A DNA stretch of 12,745 bases from Clostridia bacterium (GCA_900768805.1 CAAGEF010000050.1:1-12745), one strand, 5' to 3'. Shown: positions 1 to 6,737, numbered from the stretch's first letter. Program-made: numbers and translations. Notes: generated from the sequence alone by a model not told the origin.

Positions 1-1873
1 AAATAATAGGCAAATTATCAGTTACAAATTGAATAATTGTATCAATTATTGTTGGAAGAGCTTCTACTAATGCCTCAATTATAATAGGTAAAGCATCAAT
101 AATTGTATGTAATAAAGTGACAAATGCATCTAAAATAACAGGTAAATTCTCTTGAATAAATGTGCTTATTGCTTGAATTAATTGAGGTAAAATCTCAACT
201 AATTTTTCAATGACTATTGGTAATGCATCAAGTATTGTTCCTAAGAATTGAATTGTATTCTCTAATAGCTCAGGAATCATTTCATTTAATGCATTTACTA
301 TTGCATCTAATATTTGTGGTAATTGGTCAAGTAATGCAGTAATTGTTGGTGGCAAAGCTTCTGCAATTGCCATGAATAATTGAATTGCTGCATCAGTTAG
401 TGTTGGAATAAATTCAACAAATTGCTGTACAACTTGTCCTAAAAATTCAGCTACTTTAGGAAGAAATTGTGGAATAAATTCAGATAAACCATTTATTAAT
501 CCTACTAACATTTCACTTGCTTTTTCTTTAATATCTAAGAAAATATCAGTAAGTCTTTGTAGACCTGTCATTGCATTTCCTTTCGATAACAATAATTCAA
601 AAGCATTGCCTAATCTATTAACCCAAGGTGTAATATATTCAAGTACTGCTGCTAATCCATTCTTTAATATGGTTGTTATTGGCTCGGCTATTTTTCCAAG
701 CTCAGCCATCTTATCAGTCAAATTCTGTTGAGCTAATGATGCTTCGTATAAGTCCTTATTTTGTTCTTTATACTTTGCAGATATTTCTCCTAAGCCTTCA
801 CTAGCCATTATATTCATTAAATAGGCTTTTCGTTGTTCATCAGTCATTCCTGCTGTTTCTGATTTCACGGTTTCTAGGTTATATCCTAAACGCTCAAGCA
901 TTTCAGCCATTTGACCAGTTAAGCTTTCTCCACCACTACCAATCCACTCTTGAATACTATCTGACAATCCTTCAGCTTTTAAGGTATCTTTCCATTGAAT
1001 AGCAGCACCTTGAATATATTGACTTACTTGGTCTAATTCATCACCTTTAAAACCTGCAGTTAACAAGTTATTAATTGCTTCAGTTGCTGCTCCTTCATCA
1101 TTGGTTACCGCAACCAAATCTTGATATGCTTTCTTAGTCTCTTCAAAATTAGCATTTGCGGTATCTGAAACGGTCTTTAATAATCCCATTTCTCTTCTAT
1201 ATTCTCTAGTGCTTTCAGCAAGTGCCAAGAATGAAGCTACTGCTCCTGCAGCTGCTGCTCCTATACTAGCAATAACTCCCGCAACACCTTTACCAATTCC
1301 ACTTAAAGCACCTTTTAATTTAGAAGAACTATCTCCAAAACCCTTTACCTTAGTACCACTATCTTTTGCTTCTTTTCCAACATTCTCTAACGCTTCTTCA
1401 TAAGATTTCAAAGTCTTATTTGTATTATTGATTGTTGTCTTTTGCTTATTAATAGTAATATTTTCATTAGTAATAGCTTTTTCATTTTTATCAATTGCAG
1501 TTGCTAAAGTTGCTTTTTGCTTTGCTAATTTTTTAGCATTTTCAGAACTTTCACCTTCAGAAGCAACCACTCTTTTATATTCAGCATCTAATTCAGCAAG
1601 TTTCTTCGTATTCTTTTCAAGGGTAGAAATATATTCATCTCTTCTTGCTTCCATAGCAGAAAGTTTTTGTTTTTCATCATCAAGTACATTATTTAAACTC
1701 TTGATTTTTAATTCCAAGCCTTCACTTGATTTTCCCCAATCATCCAATTCACTAGCACTTGCTTCAAAAGAGGAATTAATCAACTTAATATCATCACGCA
1801 TTTGATTAATGCTTTTTGTAAACTGACTTACATCAGCTTCAAATGCAATACTAGATGTAGTTTCTTTAGCCAT
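1..1873 (-). CDS. Tape measure protein, N-terminal 624 codons (runs off the left edge)
   Basis: This open frame on the minus strand starts at an ATG (1873-1871) preceded by a strong AGGAGGTG Shine-Dalgarno sequence and stays open to the window edge, so the C-terminus is missing. Tape measure proteins set tail length and occupy the tail tube lumen during assembly. Residues about 38-158 are rich in Lys, Glu, Asn and Asp with heptad-like hydrophobic spacing, a predicted coiled coil. Residues about 182-222 form a Gly/Ala-rich hydrophobic stretch that could be membrane-active during DNA ejection. From about residue 450 the protein is a run of hydrophobic amphipathic helices punctuated by Leu-Pro or Ile-Pro, including an exact 44-residue repeat (listed separately). 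It lies directly downstream of the tail chaperone frameshift pair, the standard position for this gene in siphoviruses. The identification rests on architecture and position rather than a catalytic motif, but the combination is distinctive. Confidence 0.93.
   Translation of the reverse strand, partial: MAKETTSSIAFEADVSQFTKSINQMRDDIKLINSSFEASASELDDWGKSSEGLELKIKSLNNVLDDEKQKLSAMEARRDEYISTLEKNTKKLAELDAEYKRVVASEGESSENAKKLAKQKATLATAIDKNEKAITNENITINKQKTTINNTNKTLKSYEEALENVGKEAKDSGTKVKGFGDSSSKLKGALSGIGKGVAGVIASIGAAAAGAVASFLALAESTREYRREMGLLKTVSDTANANFEETKKAYQDLVAVTNDEGAATEAINNLLTAGFKGDELDQVSQYIQGAAIQWKDTLKAEGLSDSIQEWIGSGGESLTGQMAEMLERLGYNLETVKSETAGMTDEQRKAYLMNIMASEGLGEISAKYKEQNKDLYEASLAQQNLTDKMAELGKIAEPITTILKNGLAAVLEYITPWVNRLGNAFELLLSKGNAMTGLQRLTDIFLDIKEKASEMLVGLINGLSEFIPQFLPKVAEFLGQVVQQFVEFIPTLTDAAIQLFMAIAEALPPTITALLDQLPQILDAIVNALNEMIPELLENTIQFLGTILDALPIVIEKLVEILPQLIQAISTFIQENLPVILDAFVTLLHTIIDALPIIIEALVEALPTIIDTIIQFVTDNLPII
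11..406 (-). repeat. Three tandem 132-bp (44-residue) repeats in the tape measure gene
   Basis: In the translated tape measure, prolines fall at residues 490, 508, 519, 534, 552, 563, 578, 596, 607 and 622. The spacings are 18, 11 and 15 repeated exactly, giving a 44-residue period. Unit boundaries taken at Pro490, Pro534 and Pro578 correspond to 406-275, 274-143 and 142-11, and a fourth unit begins at 10. The core of each unit reads like DALPIIIEALVEALP. At DNA level the same period shows as ggcaaagcttct (351), ggtaatgcatca (219) and ggtaaagcatca (87), each 132 bases apart. The copies have diverged but keep phase, with no insertions or deletions among the visible units. Confidence 0.85.
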
Positions 1874-1885
1874 CAATTCCACCTC

Positions 1886-2158
1886 CTATCCTAGCCAAGT
1901 TGCTTTTCTTGGATCTATTCTTCTTCTTTCATTATCCTTGACATTATTGTTGTTTGTGATTTGTTGAGAATTACCTTGCTCACTTAAAATATATTTCTTT
2001 CTTCTTTTCAATAATGAAAATACTTCGTTTGCATCCGTTTCTCTTATTATGAAAGGATTTAAACTAGGAAAATCTTCACACAAACCTTTCAATATCTTGA
2101 ATAATAAAATCTCCATATCTACATTTTGGGAGGAGTTTTTCTCCCCTCCCTCAGTTAG
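1886..2158 (-). CDS. Tail assembly chaperone, frameshifted C-terminal extension (gpGT-like part)
   Basis: This reading frame is joined to the upstream chaperone gene by a -1 shift at the A AAA AAC heptamer (2164-2158). After slippage translation continues as CTA ACT GAG and so on without a stop to 1886, adding 90 residues to the 94-residue upstream product, for a fusion of 184 residues. The first 14 residues of the extension lie upstream of the first ATG in this frame (2116). That ATG has no recognisable Shine-Dalgarno sequence, so independent initiation is unlikely. The extension is basic and polar, with an RRRIDPRKATWLG-like C-terminus. In phage lambda the equivalent T domain of gpGT contacts the tail tube protein while the G domain binds the tape measure; the same division is inferred here from position and arrangement. 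The stop is 12 bases before the tape measure start. Confidence 0.78.
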   Translation of the reverse strand, partial: LTEGGEKNSSQNVDMEILLFKILKGLCEDFPSLNPFIIRETDANEVFSLLKRRKKYILSEQGNSQQITNNNNVKDNERRRIDPRKATWLG

Positions 2159-2164
2159 TTTTTT
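2128..2164 (-). promoter_or_regulatory. Programmed -1 ribosomal frameshift signal (slippery heptamer plus hairpin)
   Basis: Read on the minus strand, the zero-frame codons GAA AAA AAC TAA contain the heptamer A AAA AAC at 2164-2158, immediately before the stop. A 7-base spacer (2157-2151) is followed by a hairpin at 2150-2128. Its arms are GGGA-(GG bulge)-GGAG and CTCCTCCC, giving 8 pairs around an AAAAA loop, all G-C rich in an otherwise AT-rich region. Heptamer, spacer length and downstream structure all match the known requirements of bacterial and phage -1 frameshifting. The -1 frame is open for 90 codons. Conservation of frameshifting between the major tail and tape measure genes is established for long-tailed phages. 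Confidence 0.85.
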
Positions 2165-2439
2165 TCGTCTACACCAAATCCATTAGCGGCAATAGACATT
2201 AAATTTTTAAAAACACTTAAAACCTCTAAGAAATCAACATTTCTTAATTCTTCATCATTTAAACCTTCAAACATATTTTTAAGAACTGGTTTCATTAATG
2301 CAAATTGTTCAAATGAACTCTTACCTTCAAATTCCTTTGAAAGCATAATCATATCTTCAATCACGCCATATTTAAGTTTTGAAGTTTGATAAGTTTTTAC
2401 AACTTCATCATTCTTGCCAAAAATATTTAATTTGAACAT
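2155..2439 (-). CDS. Tail assembly chaperone, zero-frame product (gpG-like)
   Basis: This 94-residue protein lies between the major tail protein and the tape measure gene, where siphoviruses encode tail assembly chaperones that keep the tape measure soluble and recruit tube subunits. The sequence begins MFKLNIFGKNDEV with a short strand-like N-terminus and then becomes mostly helical, with several Met and Leu residues (LMSIAANGFG near the end), like small phage tail chaperones. The start at 2439 is an ATG with GGAG about ten bases upstream. The last codons form a slippery sequence that sends a fraction of ribosomes into the -1 frame to make a 184-residue fusion. Sequence similarity alone is weak; the call rests mainly on position, size and the frameshift. 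Confidence 0.82.
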   Translation of the reverse strand: MFKLNIFGKNDEVVKTYQTSKLKYGVIEDMIMLSKEFEGKSSFEQFALMKPVLKNMFEGLNDEELRNVDFLEVLSVFKNLMSIAANGFGVDEKN

Positions 2440-2452
2440 ATTAAATCAACTC

Positions 2453-3064
2453 CTATGCACTTATTCTGATATCAGCTAAAGAATCAGGTGTAATTGGTTG
2501 TTCAAACCATTTATCTAAATTTAATTTAGTACCACTATTCTCAGTATCTGCAATTACAACCTTACAATGCTTTCCTGTTGATGCAAATTTGTATTTTGTT
2601 GATACTGCTGTAATAGTTAATGATTGATTTAATGTATCAGTTCCTGCATCTTTAGTCTTAGTATTTTCATCAGGAATTGAAATTGTTACTTTTGGATAAG
2701 AATAATATCTTGCTCCTTCTTCTCCTACATAATCAGCTCTAAATGAAACACCTAAAGCAATATCTTTAGCTATACCATCATCAATTAATGCTCCAGTAGT
2801 ATCATCTAATGTTGTACCATAAATTTTTGCTAAAGCCTGTAAAGCTAAAGCTTCAACTACTGCTGAAATAGTAGTTGCACCTCTTGAATTTACAGCGTAT
2901 GCTGCAATGTTTGAATAATATACTACATTTTGAGCTTGTTCAGTTGTTTGAGATAATTCACCTGTTCTTGATAAAGATTCTATTTCACCAGTTTCATAAG
3001 CTGTATCATCATCTTTAATGACTTTCCAAACATAAACGTCACTAACGCCGACAAAATCTGCCAT
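2453..3064 (-). CDS. Major tail tube protein, phi13 type
   Basis: This 203-residue protein resembles the phi13-family major tail proteins of Gram-positive siphoviruses, which polymerise as rings into the tail tube. The N-terminus (MADFVGVSDVYVWKVIKDDD) and the internal pattern of a variable Gly/Thr-rich loop, an Ala/Leu-rich helix around residues 64-82 (VVEALALQALAKIYG) and C-terminal beta-strand segments fit that family and its usual length near 200. No extra Ig-like domain is attached at the C-terminus. The ATG at 3064 follows GAGGAGG at nine bases. It starts one codon after the tail terminator stop and is followed 13 bases later by the chaperone gene, as expected for a tail operon. Confidence 0.92.
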   Translation of the reverse strand: MADFVGVSDVYVWKVIKDDDTAYETGEIESLSRTGELSQTTEQAQNVVYYSNIAAYAVNSRGATTISAVVEALALQALAKIYGTTLDDTTGALIDDGIAKDIALGVSFRADYVGEEGARYYSYPKVTISIPDENTKTKDAGTDTLNQSLTITAVSTKYKFASTGKHCKVVIADTENSGTKLNLDKWFEQPITPDSLADIRISA

Positions 3065-3066
3065 AA

Positions 3067-3408
3067 TTATTTTTCCTCCTCAATATAATTTATTTCTACT
3101 TCTCTTCCTGTATAGCCATTAACACCACTATCAATGTCATAGCTTCCACCGACATAGAAGTTATTATCTCTTAACAATTTACACGCTTCTTTCATTACGT
3201 TATTTGTTAAGAGTGGTTCATTAGAATATACAAATACTCTAAACACCCATATTGTTCTTTTTACACCATTTGAATAAAAGATAGGTTCAGTATCATAATT
3301 CCAAAAGGTGATAAATGTATCAGGTAGTTCACTACCTTCAGCATAAGAGCCTTGAAGTGAAACATCATATCCTAATGTTTCAAGAATATCTATTAATTTT
3401 TGTTTCAT
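3067..3408 (-). CDS. Probable tail terminator / tail completion protein
   Basis: This 113-residue protein lies between the gp10-like gene and the major tail tube gene, the usual place for the tail terminator that caps the finished tail and joins it to the head. It begins with a helix (MKQKLIDILETLGYDV), followed by strand-like segments (DTFITFWNY, TIWVFRVFVYS), a second helix near residues 70-82 and an acidic end. This matches the alpha/beta layout of small tail terminator proteins, in which an N-terminal helix packs on a beta sheet. The ATG at 3408 is preceded by AAGGAGCTG. Family assignment is by order and fold pattern; no unique motif is visible, and it could be annotated simply as a phage tail component. 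Confidence 0.7.
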   Translation of the reverse strand: MKQKLIDILETLGYDVSLQGSYAEGSELPDTFITFWNYDTEPIFYSNGVKRTIWVFRVFVYSNEPLLTNNVMKEACKLLRDNNFYVGGSYDIDSGVNGYTGREVEINYIEEEK

Positions 3409-3412
3409 TTCA

Positions 3413-3865
3413 TCAGCTCCTTGTTATTACTTTTTCCAAAATTTCTTTTTGCAATTTTTTAATTTCTCTTTTTGTTTTAGCACCATAAATAGCATCATAT
3501 AGTTCTTGACTTGGGGCAGTATAAGCTGTTCCTGTTATCATCATATATGTAGCGTGTTGTGATATTGATTGTTCAAATCCGACTCGAATCATTGCTTTAT
3601 CTCCATACCAATGCACATCAGGAATATCCATGAAACTCTTTTCCATATTTCCTGTACCACTTGATTTATTCATATCAATAGGTTTAGAAATTCCACCACT
3701 TTTTAAAGGAACACCTTTTTTCAAAGCTTTCTTTAAATTTCTAGTAATTAAAGCATGTGTTCCAATCAAAGTGCTTTCAATTGCTCTATTAATATCACCA
3801 TTAATATTTTCTAATCTTTTAGCATACTCATTTAAGCCTTGAATTTTAATAGACATTTTAGCCAT
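3413..3865 (-). CDS. HK97 gp10-like neck/tail-joining protein
   Basis: This 150-residue protein has the usual features of the HK97 gp10 family: an N-terminal amphipathic segment (MSIKIQGLNEYAKRLENI), a long basic helix ending in an Arg/Lys-rich stretch (residues about 30-50), a Gly/Ser-rich loop with PLKSGG around residue 55, and a C-terminal beta segment followed by a charged helix. Family members act at the head-tail junction or in tail completion; the precise step is not settled for most homologues. The start at 3865 (ATG GCT AAA) overlaps the end of the head closure gene by eight bases and has AAGGG upstream, so translation is probably coupled. A second ATG three codons in could also serve. 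Confidence 0.84.
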   Translation of the reverse strand: MAKMSIKIQGLNEYAKRLENINGDINRAIESTLIGTHALITRNLKKALKKGVPLKSGGISKPIDMNKSSGTGNMEKSFMDIPDVHWYGDKAMIRVGFEQSISQHATYMMITGTAYTAPSQELYDAIYGAKTKREIKKLQKEILEKVITRS

Positions 3866-4211
3866 TGAATTTACCCTTCAATCTTCTAATCTTAAATATT
3901 AGTGCTATGTTTTCCATTTTGTAATTCTCAGGCTCAGTAATGATTTCATACATTGCATTATTATCAATTCGCTTTAATCTACAATCGCTTTGAATATCAG
4001 GTCTAAAATGTGTAGTTATTTGAGCTGTATCTTCATAGACAACAACACCATTAACAACTTTTTCAGTACCACCAAATGTAGGGCAATAAGCAAACAATTC
4101 TCCTATCTTTTCTTCGGATATTTGATTTGCTCCTAATACCTTATAATTTTTTAATTTAATCAATTCAAACTTAACATTTAAATGATTTAATCTTTCATAA
4201 ACGCTATCCAT
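3858..4211 (-). CDS. Head closure / head-tail joining protein
   Basis: The protein (117 residues from the ATG at 4211) matches the phage head-tail joining family, in which a small beta-barrel stopper binds under the connector and seals packaged DNA in the capsid. The C-terminal half has the recognisable pattern AMYEIITEPENYKMENIAL, corresponding to the family's 'Y.I......n...r...l' strands. Upstream lies a strand-rich segment with a tyrosine-cysteine pair and a conserved-looking VVVYEDTAQITTHFRPD. I prefer the ATG at 4211 to the GTG at 4223 because GGTGAT lies six bases before it and it follows the connector stop by one base; the GTG has no Shine-Dalgarno sequence. The longer form would be 121 residues. 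Confidence 0.78.
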   Translation of the reverse strand: MDSVYERLNHLNVKFELIKLKNYKVLGANQISEEKIGELFAYCPTFGGTEKVVNGVVVYEDTAQITTHFRPDIQSDCRLKRIDNNAMYEIITEPENYKMENIALIFKIRRLKGKFNG

Positions 4212-4212
4212 A

Positions 4213-4470
4213 CTAATCACCACTCAATGCTAATTGTGCAATCAACATCATTATTACTTGACTGAAATTCGGTTCTCTTAATCTCAAACTATTAACGCAA
4301 AGAGTGATAACTCCTAATGCCTTTTCGCTTCTTGCTACATCAGGCTTTACTCCTGACCTTTCAATAAATCCTATAGAAGCATTAATCCATAGCTTTATTT
4401 CATCATCATTATAATTTGATAATTCTTTCAATCCACATTTGACAGCTTCTAACATTTCTTGTTCGTTCAC
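4213..4470 (-). CDS. Head-tail connector protein (gp6-like)
   Basis: This 85-residue, nearly all-helical protein lies just after the major capsid gene, where HK97-like phages encode the connector (gp6 type) that forms a ring below the portal. Helices are apparent at residues 3-17, 21-35, 44-58 and 67-82. The pattern of a short acidic loop (NYNDDEIKLWINAS) between the first two helices is typical of the family. Initiation is at GTG (4470-4468), seven bases after an AAGGAG Shine-Dalgarno sequence, and no in-frame ATG near it has comparable support. The stop (TAG) is one base before the ATG preferred for the next gene, suggesting coupled translation. A 47-base gap separates it from the capsid gene. 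Confidence 0.8.
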   Translation of the reverse strand: MNEQEMLEAVKCGLKELSNYNDDEIKLWINASIGFIERSGVKPDVARSEKALGVITLCVNSLRLREPNFSQVIMMLIAQLALSGD

Positions 4471-4517
4471 GTTATCACTCCTTTACGTTTAATAGTTTAC
4501 TTTATGAAGCATCATAA

Positions 4518-5741
4518 TTACGCTGTTTTCTTTGCTTTAGTCCAAGTTACTAATGAATTAATAGTAACTGCTTTACCATCTGCAGCCATTACTGCTTTGA
4601 TTTCTCTATTTTCATTCTCCCAAACAGTACGCTCTGAAATACCTAAATCATAGTTAGTATTTAATGTGTACTCACTAAAGTTATAAATGAATGCAAATGT
4701 TGAATCTGCTGTATCTCCACCTTCAACATAATCAGGTAAATATTCATCAGCAAATACTACAGGCATACCAAATAATGATTGAGTCATTTCACCATTTAAT
4801 CCAGTATTAACTCTTGCAATTGGTTGACCTGCTGTATCAGTAATAGCCAAAATTTCAAAGAATGTAGCTTGGCTCATAAATGCTACTGCACCAGCACGAT
4901 ATTTAGCAGGAACTGCTGCAATAAATTTTAATACATTAGCATAACTTAACTTAGTTGCTGCTGCTAAAGTTAATGCTTGTTTTGTCTTTGGAGTTTCTAA
5001 TAAGATACCCTTTGGTTGATTAATACCATCACCATTAATAACTGCAGTTTCTAATGCTTCAACAATTGCATCAGATACGCTTTGTACGAACTTTTGTTCA
5101 AAGATTGGTAAAGATTGTAAACCAGCTTCATATGTTAAACCTACAACGCATCTTAACTTATGGTTAGAGAATACTACATATGATTCTACACCGCTCTTTT
5201 GTACATCTGATCCTAATCCTTCACCTGTTGGATTTGAAACAGTACCTACCCATGTAGCAGTAATCTTAGTCATACCTACAGGAATTTTTTGACCAATTGC
5301 AAAATTAGTCTTATTAACTCTTGATAAGATATATCCTCTATTTGTTACCTCAGTGATAATATCATTTACTAAGTTTTCAGGAATAACAATTTCTACCTCA
5401 CTTGTAGTTGTATAAGCATTATCTCTCTTTTCTAATGCACTTAAATTAAAGTTTTGGATTGCATCCATAAACTTCTTACGATATTCTAAATTTGTTTCAT
5501 TGTCTCTTTTGTAAATTGCTGTTTTTGGCATTTCGCCACCTCCTAAATTATTTCTAAATTCTTCATTATCTTTATTGATTTGTTCAATCTCTGATTCTAG
5601 TGTAGAGATTTGATTTGCAAGGCTTCTTACTTCATCACTTGCCTTTGTTAACTCTTCATCATTAATAGCCTTTTCTACTTTTTCTTGTGCTAATTTATGA
5701 CGACACTTTAAGTCAACTAATTTTTGTAATTTTTCATTCAT
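4518..5741 (-). CDS. Major capsid protein, HK97 fold, with N-terminal delta domain
   Basis: This 407-residue protein is a phage major capsid protein of the HK97 family. Residues 1-66 form a charged coiled-coil helix, the delta domain that acts as an internal scaffold and is removed by the prohead protease. The shell-forming part follows from about residue 110, with the N-arm (TTTSEVEIVIPENLVNDI), the E-loop region and the highly typical INGDGINQPKGIL segment (residues near 245-258). Cleavage probably falls between about residues 70 and 112, but the site cannot be read from the sequence. The ATG at 5741 is eight bases after AGGAGG and overlaps the protease gene by eight bases, so the two are translationally coupled. 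A second, internal ribosome binding site and in-frame ATG occur at residue 71 (listed separately). The length is usual for the family. Confidence 0.97.
   Translation of the reverse strand: MNEKLQKLVDLKCRHKLAQEKVEKAINDEELTKASDEVRSLANQISTLESEIEQINKDNEEFRNNLGGGEMPKTAIYKRDNETNLEYRKKFMDAIQNFNLSALEKRDNAYTTTSEVEIVIPENLVNDIITEVTNRGYILSRVNKTNFAIGQKIPVGMTKITATWVGTVSNPTGEGLGSDVQKSGVESYVVFSNHKLRCVVGLTYEAGLQSLPIFEQKFVQSVSDAIVEALETAVINGDGINQPKGILLETPKTKQALTLAAATKLSYANVLKFIAAVPAKYRAGAVAFMSQATFFEILAITDTAGQPIARVNTGLNGEMTQSLFGMPVVFADEYLPDYVEGGDTADSTFAFIYNFSEYTLNTNYDLGISERTVWENENREIKAVMAADGKAVTINSLVTWTKAKKTA
5529..5544 (-). promoter_or_regulatory. Possible internal ribosome binding site and start in the capsid gene
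   Basis: Within the capsid gene, the codons for Leu-Gly-Gly-Gly-Glu-Met (residues 66-71) spell AGGAGGTGGCGAAATG on the minus strand. AGGAGGTG (5544-5537) is an extended Shine-Dalgarno match, and its GGAGG core is seven bases from the in-frame ATG at 5531-5529. This equals or betters the signals used at annotated starts in this window. It lies at the end of the delta-domain coiled coil, so initiation here would give a 337-residue capsid protein without the scaffold helix. Whether it is used, or is a by-product of Gly-rich linker codons, cannot be decided from sequence. Confidence 0.45.
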
Positions 5742-6441
5742 TCCATTTTCCTCCTAATTTTAATTTTTCAATTTCTTTTTTCTTACGGAATTCAAAAGCT
5801 TCTTTTTGCTTTCTTTCTTCCTCTAATTTATTAGAAGCCTCCGCTTCTTCTAAAGCACGTTTTTCAGCCTCCGCTTCAAGTAAGGATTTAGCCTCCGCCA
5901 TTTCCTTTGAACGTGCATATAGACTTGTTTGGTCATACGCTGGTACATCTACCACGCTTACATCAAATAATCTACCAATTTTAGTAATAGTCCTTTTCAT
6001 TGGTTTACTTTCATAATCAATCTTTTGTTCTTTTACATTGAAAGCAAAACTCATTTTATCTAAAAGACCTGCTCTTACCATTTTATAAAAATCTTTATTT
6101 GATTGAGTATCTAGTAATTCAGCTCTCATAAATAAACCATGACTATCATTTGTTAATTTCAATGATCCATTTCTAACTCTTGCTAAAATTGGAGTATTAT
6201 CAAGGTGGTTATACTTTAAGCAAGTATCGCTCATATCCGCTTCGTCTAAAGCTCTTGAATCAATACTCTCTAGCCATCCCCAATCTTCATCTCCAATTAA
6301 AGTCTCTTGACCATAAACGATTGGATAACCTTCAAGAACCATCTTCTCTTCTTGTCCATCTTCTCGTTTTTCAGTTTTTAAAAACTCACTCGGATTTAAT
6401 GTTATTGTTCTAATTTCTTTTTCTAATTTTTCCTTTGGCAT
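5734..6441 (-). CDS. Prohead maturation protease, HK97 type (family S78)
   Basis: This 235-residue serine protease matures the capsid by cutting off the capsid protein delta domains inside the prohead. Family signatures are visible: VLEGYPIVYGQE near residues 35-46, His79 in CLKYNHLDNTPILAR, Ser131 in LLDKMSFAFNV, and the following FDVSVVDVPAYDQTSLYAR block (residues about 159-177) that closes the fold. His79 and Ser131 are the expected catalytic pair by comparison with the family. Residues 178-228 form an Ala/Glu/Lys-rich charged helix, perhaps for targeting into the prohead with the delta domains; HK97-type proteases often carry such tails. The ATG at 6441 follows AGGAGGTG. The 3' end overlaps the capsid start by eight bases. 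Confidence 0.95.
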   Translation of the reverse strand: MPKEKLEKEIRTITLNPSEFLKTEKREDGQEEKMVLEGYPIVYGQETLIGDEDWGWLESIDSRALDEADMSDTCLKYNHLDNTPILARVRNGSLKLTNDSHGLFMRAELLDTQSNKDFYKMVRAGLLDKMSFAFNVKEQKIDYESKPMKRTITKIGRLFDVSVVDVPAYDQTSLYARSKEMAEAKSLLEAEAEKRALEEAEASNKLEEERKQKEAFEFRKKKEIEKLKLGGKWNE

Positions 6442-6452
6442 TTTAACACCTC

Positions 6453-6737
6453 CTAAATTTTATATTTTTTGCCTTTTTTGTCATAATATGTTACATAGCC
6501 TTTTTCATTGAATTGCTCTTGAAACTCTTCAAATAATGAGATTATTATTTTATATTTATGAAGAATCTTATATGATTTCCTTGTCAACATCATAGGAAAT
6601 AGGCTATTCTTTCCATACAAATAACCTTTTCTAATTAAATAATCATTGATAGGTCTTATCCATTCATAGTTATTCATACTCCTCAATTTATAATCATAGA
6701 GTAATGCTAATATTGCTGCAAACTCTTTATTCCTCAT
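6453..6737 (-). CDS. Small protein of unknown function between portal and protease
   Basis: I do not recognise this protein. From the ATG at 6737 it has 94 residues and is basic and rich in Tyr, Lys, Ile and Leu. It appears to be a compact, mainly helical soluble protein: helix NKEFAAILALLYDYKLRS, a loop with WIRPINDYLIRKGYLYG, a helix around LTRKSYKILHKYKI, then an acidic helix and a strand-like lysine-rich tail (YVTYYDKKGKKYKI). No signal peptide, transmembrane segment or catalytic motif is evident. The start is uncertain. The ATG at 6737 has GAGG nine bases upstream, whereas an upstream in-frame ATG at 6752 (99 residues) has only a weak AAGAAG. Either overlaps the portal end (stop at 6727), suggesting coupled translation. 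In many phages a Clp-type protease or nothing occupies this slot. The winged-helix-like look is only an impression. Confidence 0.62.
   Translation of the reverse strand: MRNKEFAAILALLYDYKLRSMNNYEWIRPINDYLIRKGYLYGKNSLFPMMLTRKSYKILHKYKIIISLFEEFQEQFNEKGYVTYYDKKGKKYKI

Noticed and set aside
11..406. CRISPR array or other non-coding repeat array
   Set aside because: The repeats are degenerate, in phase with codons, contiguous without unique spacers, and lie inside the tape measure reading frame.
1886..2116. Independent 76-residue gene starting at the ATG at 2116
   Set aside because: No Shine-Dalgarno sequence precedes it, while the frame is open back to an ideal slippery site in the chaperone gene, so it is better read as the frameshifted extension.
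2128..2164. Rho-independent terminator on the plus strand (hairpin followed after seven bases by a T-run)
   Set aside because: No plus-strand gene ends there, the T-run is the complement of the slippery A-run, and on the transcribed strand the hairpin is not followed by a U-tract.
4209..4223. GTG at 4223 as start of the head closure protein
   Set aside because: It has no Shine-Dalgarno sequence, while the ATG at 4211 has GGTGAT six bases upstream and follows the connector stop by one base.
4471..4517. Promoter or terminator in the 47-base gap after the capsid gene
   Set aside because: No inverted repeat with T-run and no convincing -35/-10 pair could be seen; the gap mainly holds the ribosome binding site of the connector gene.
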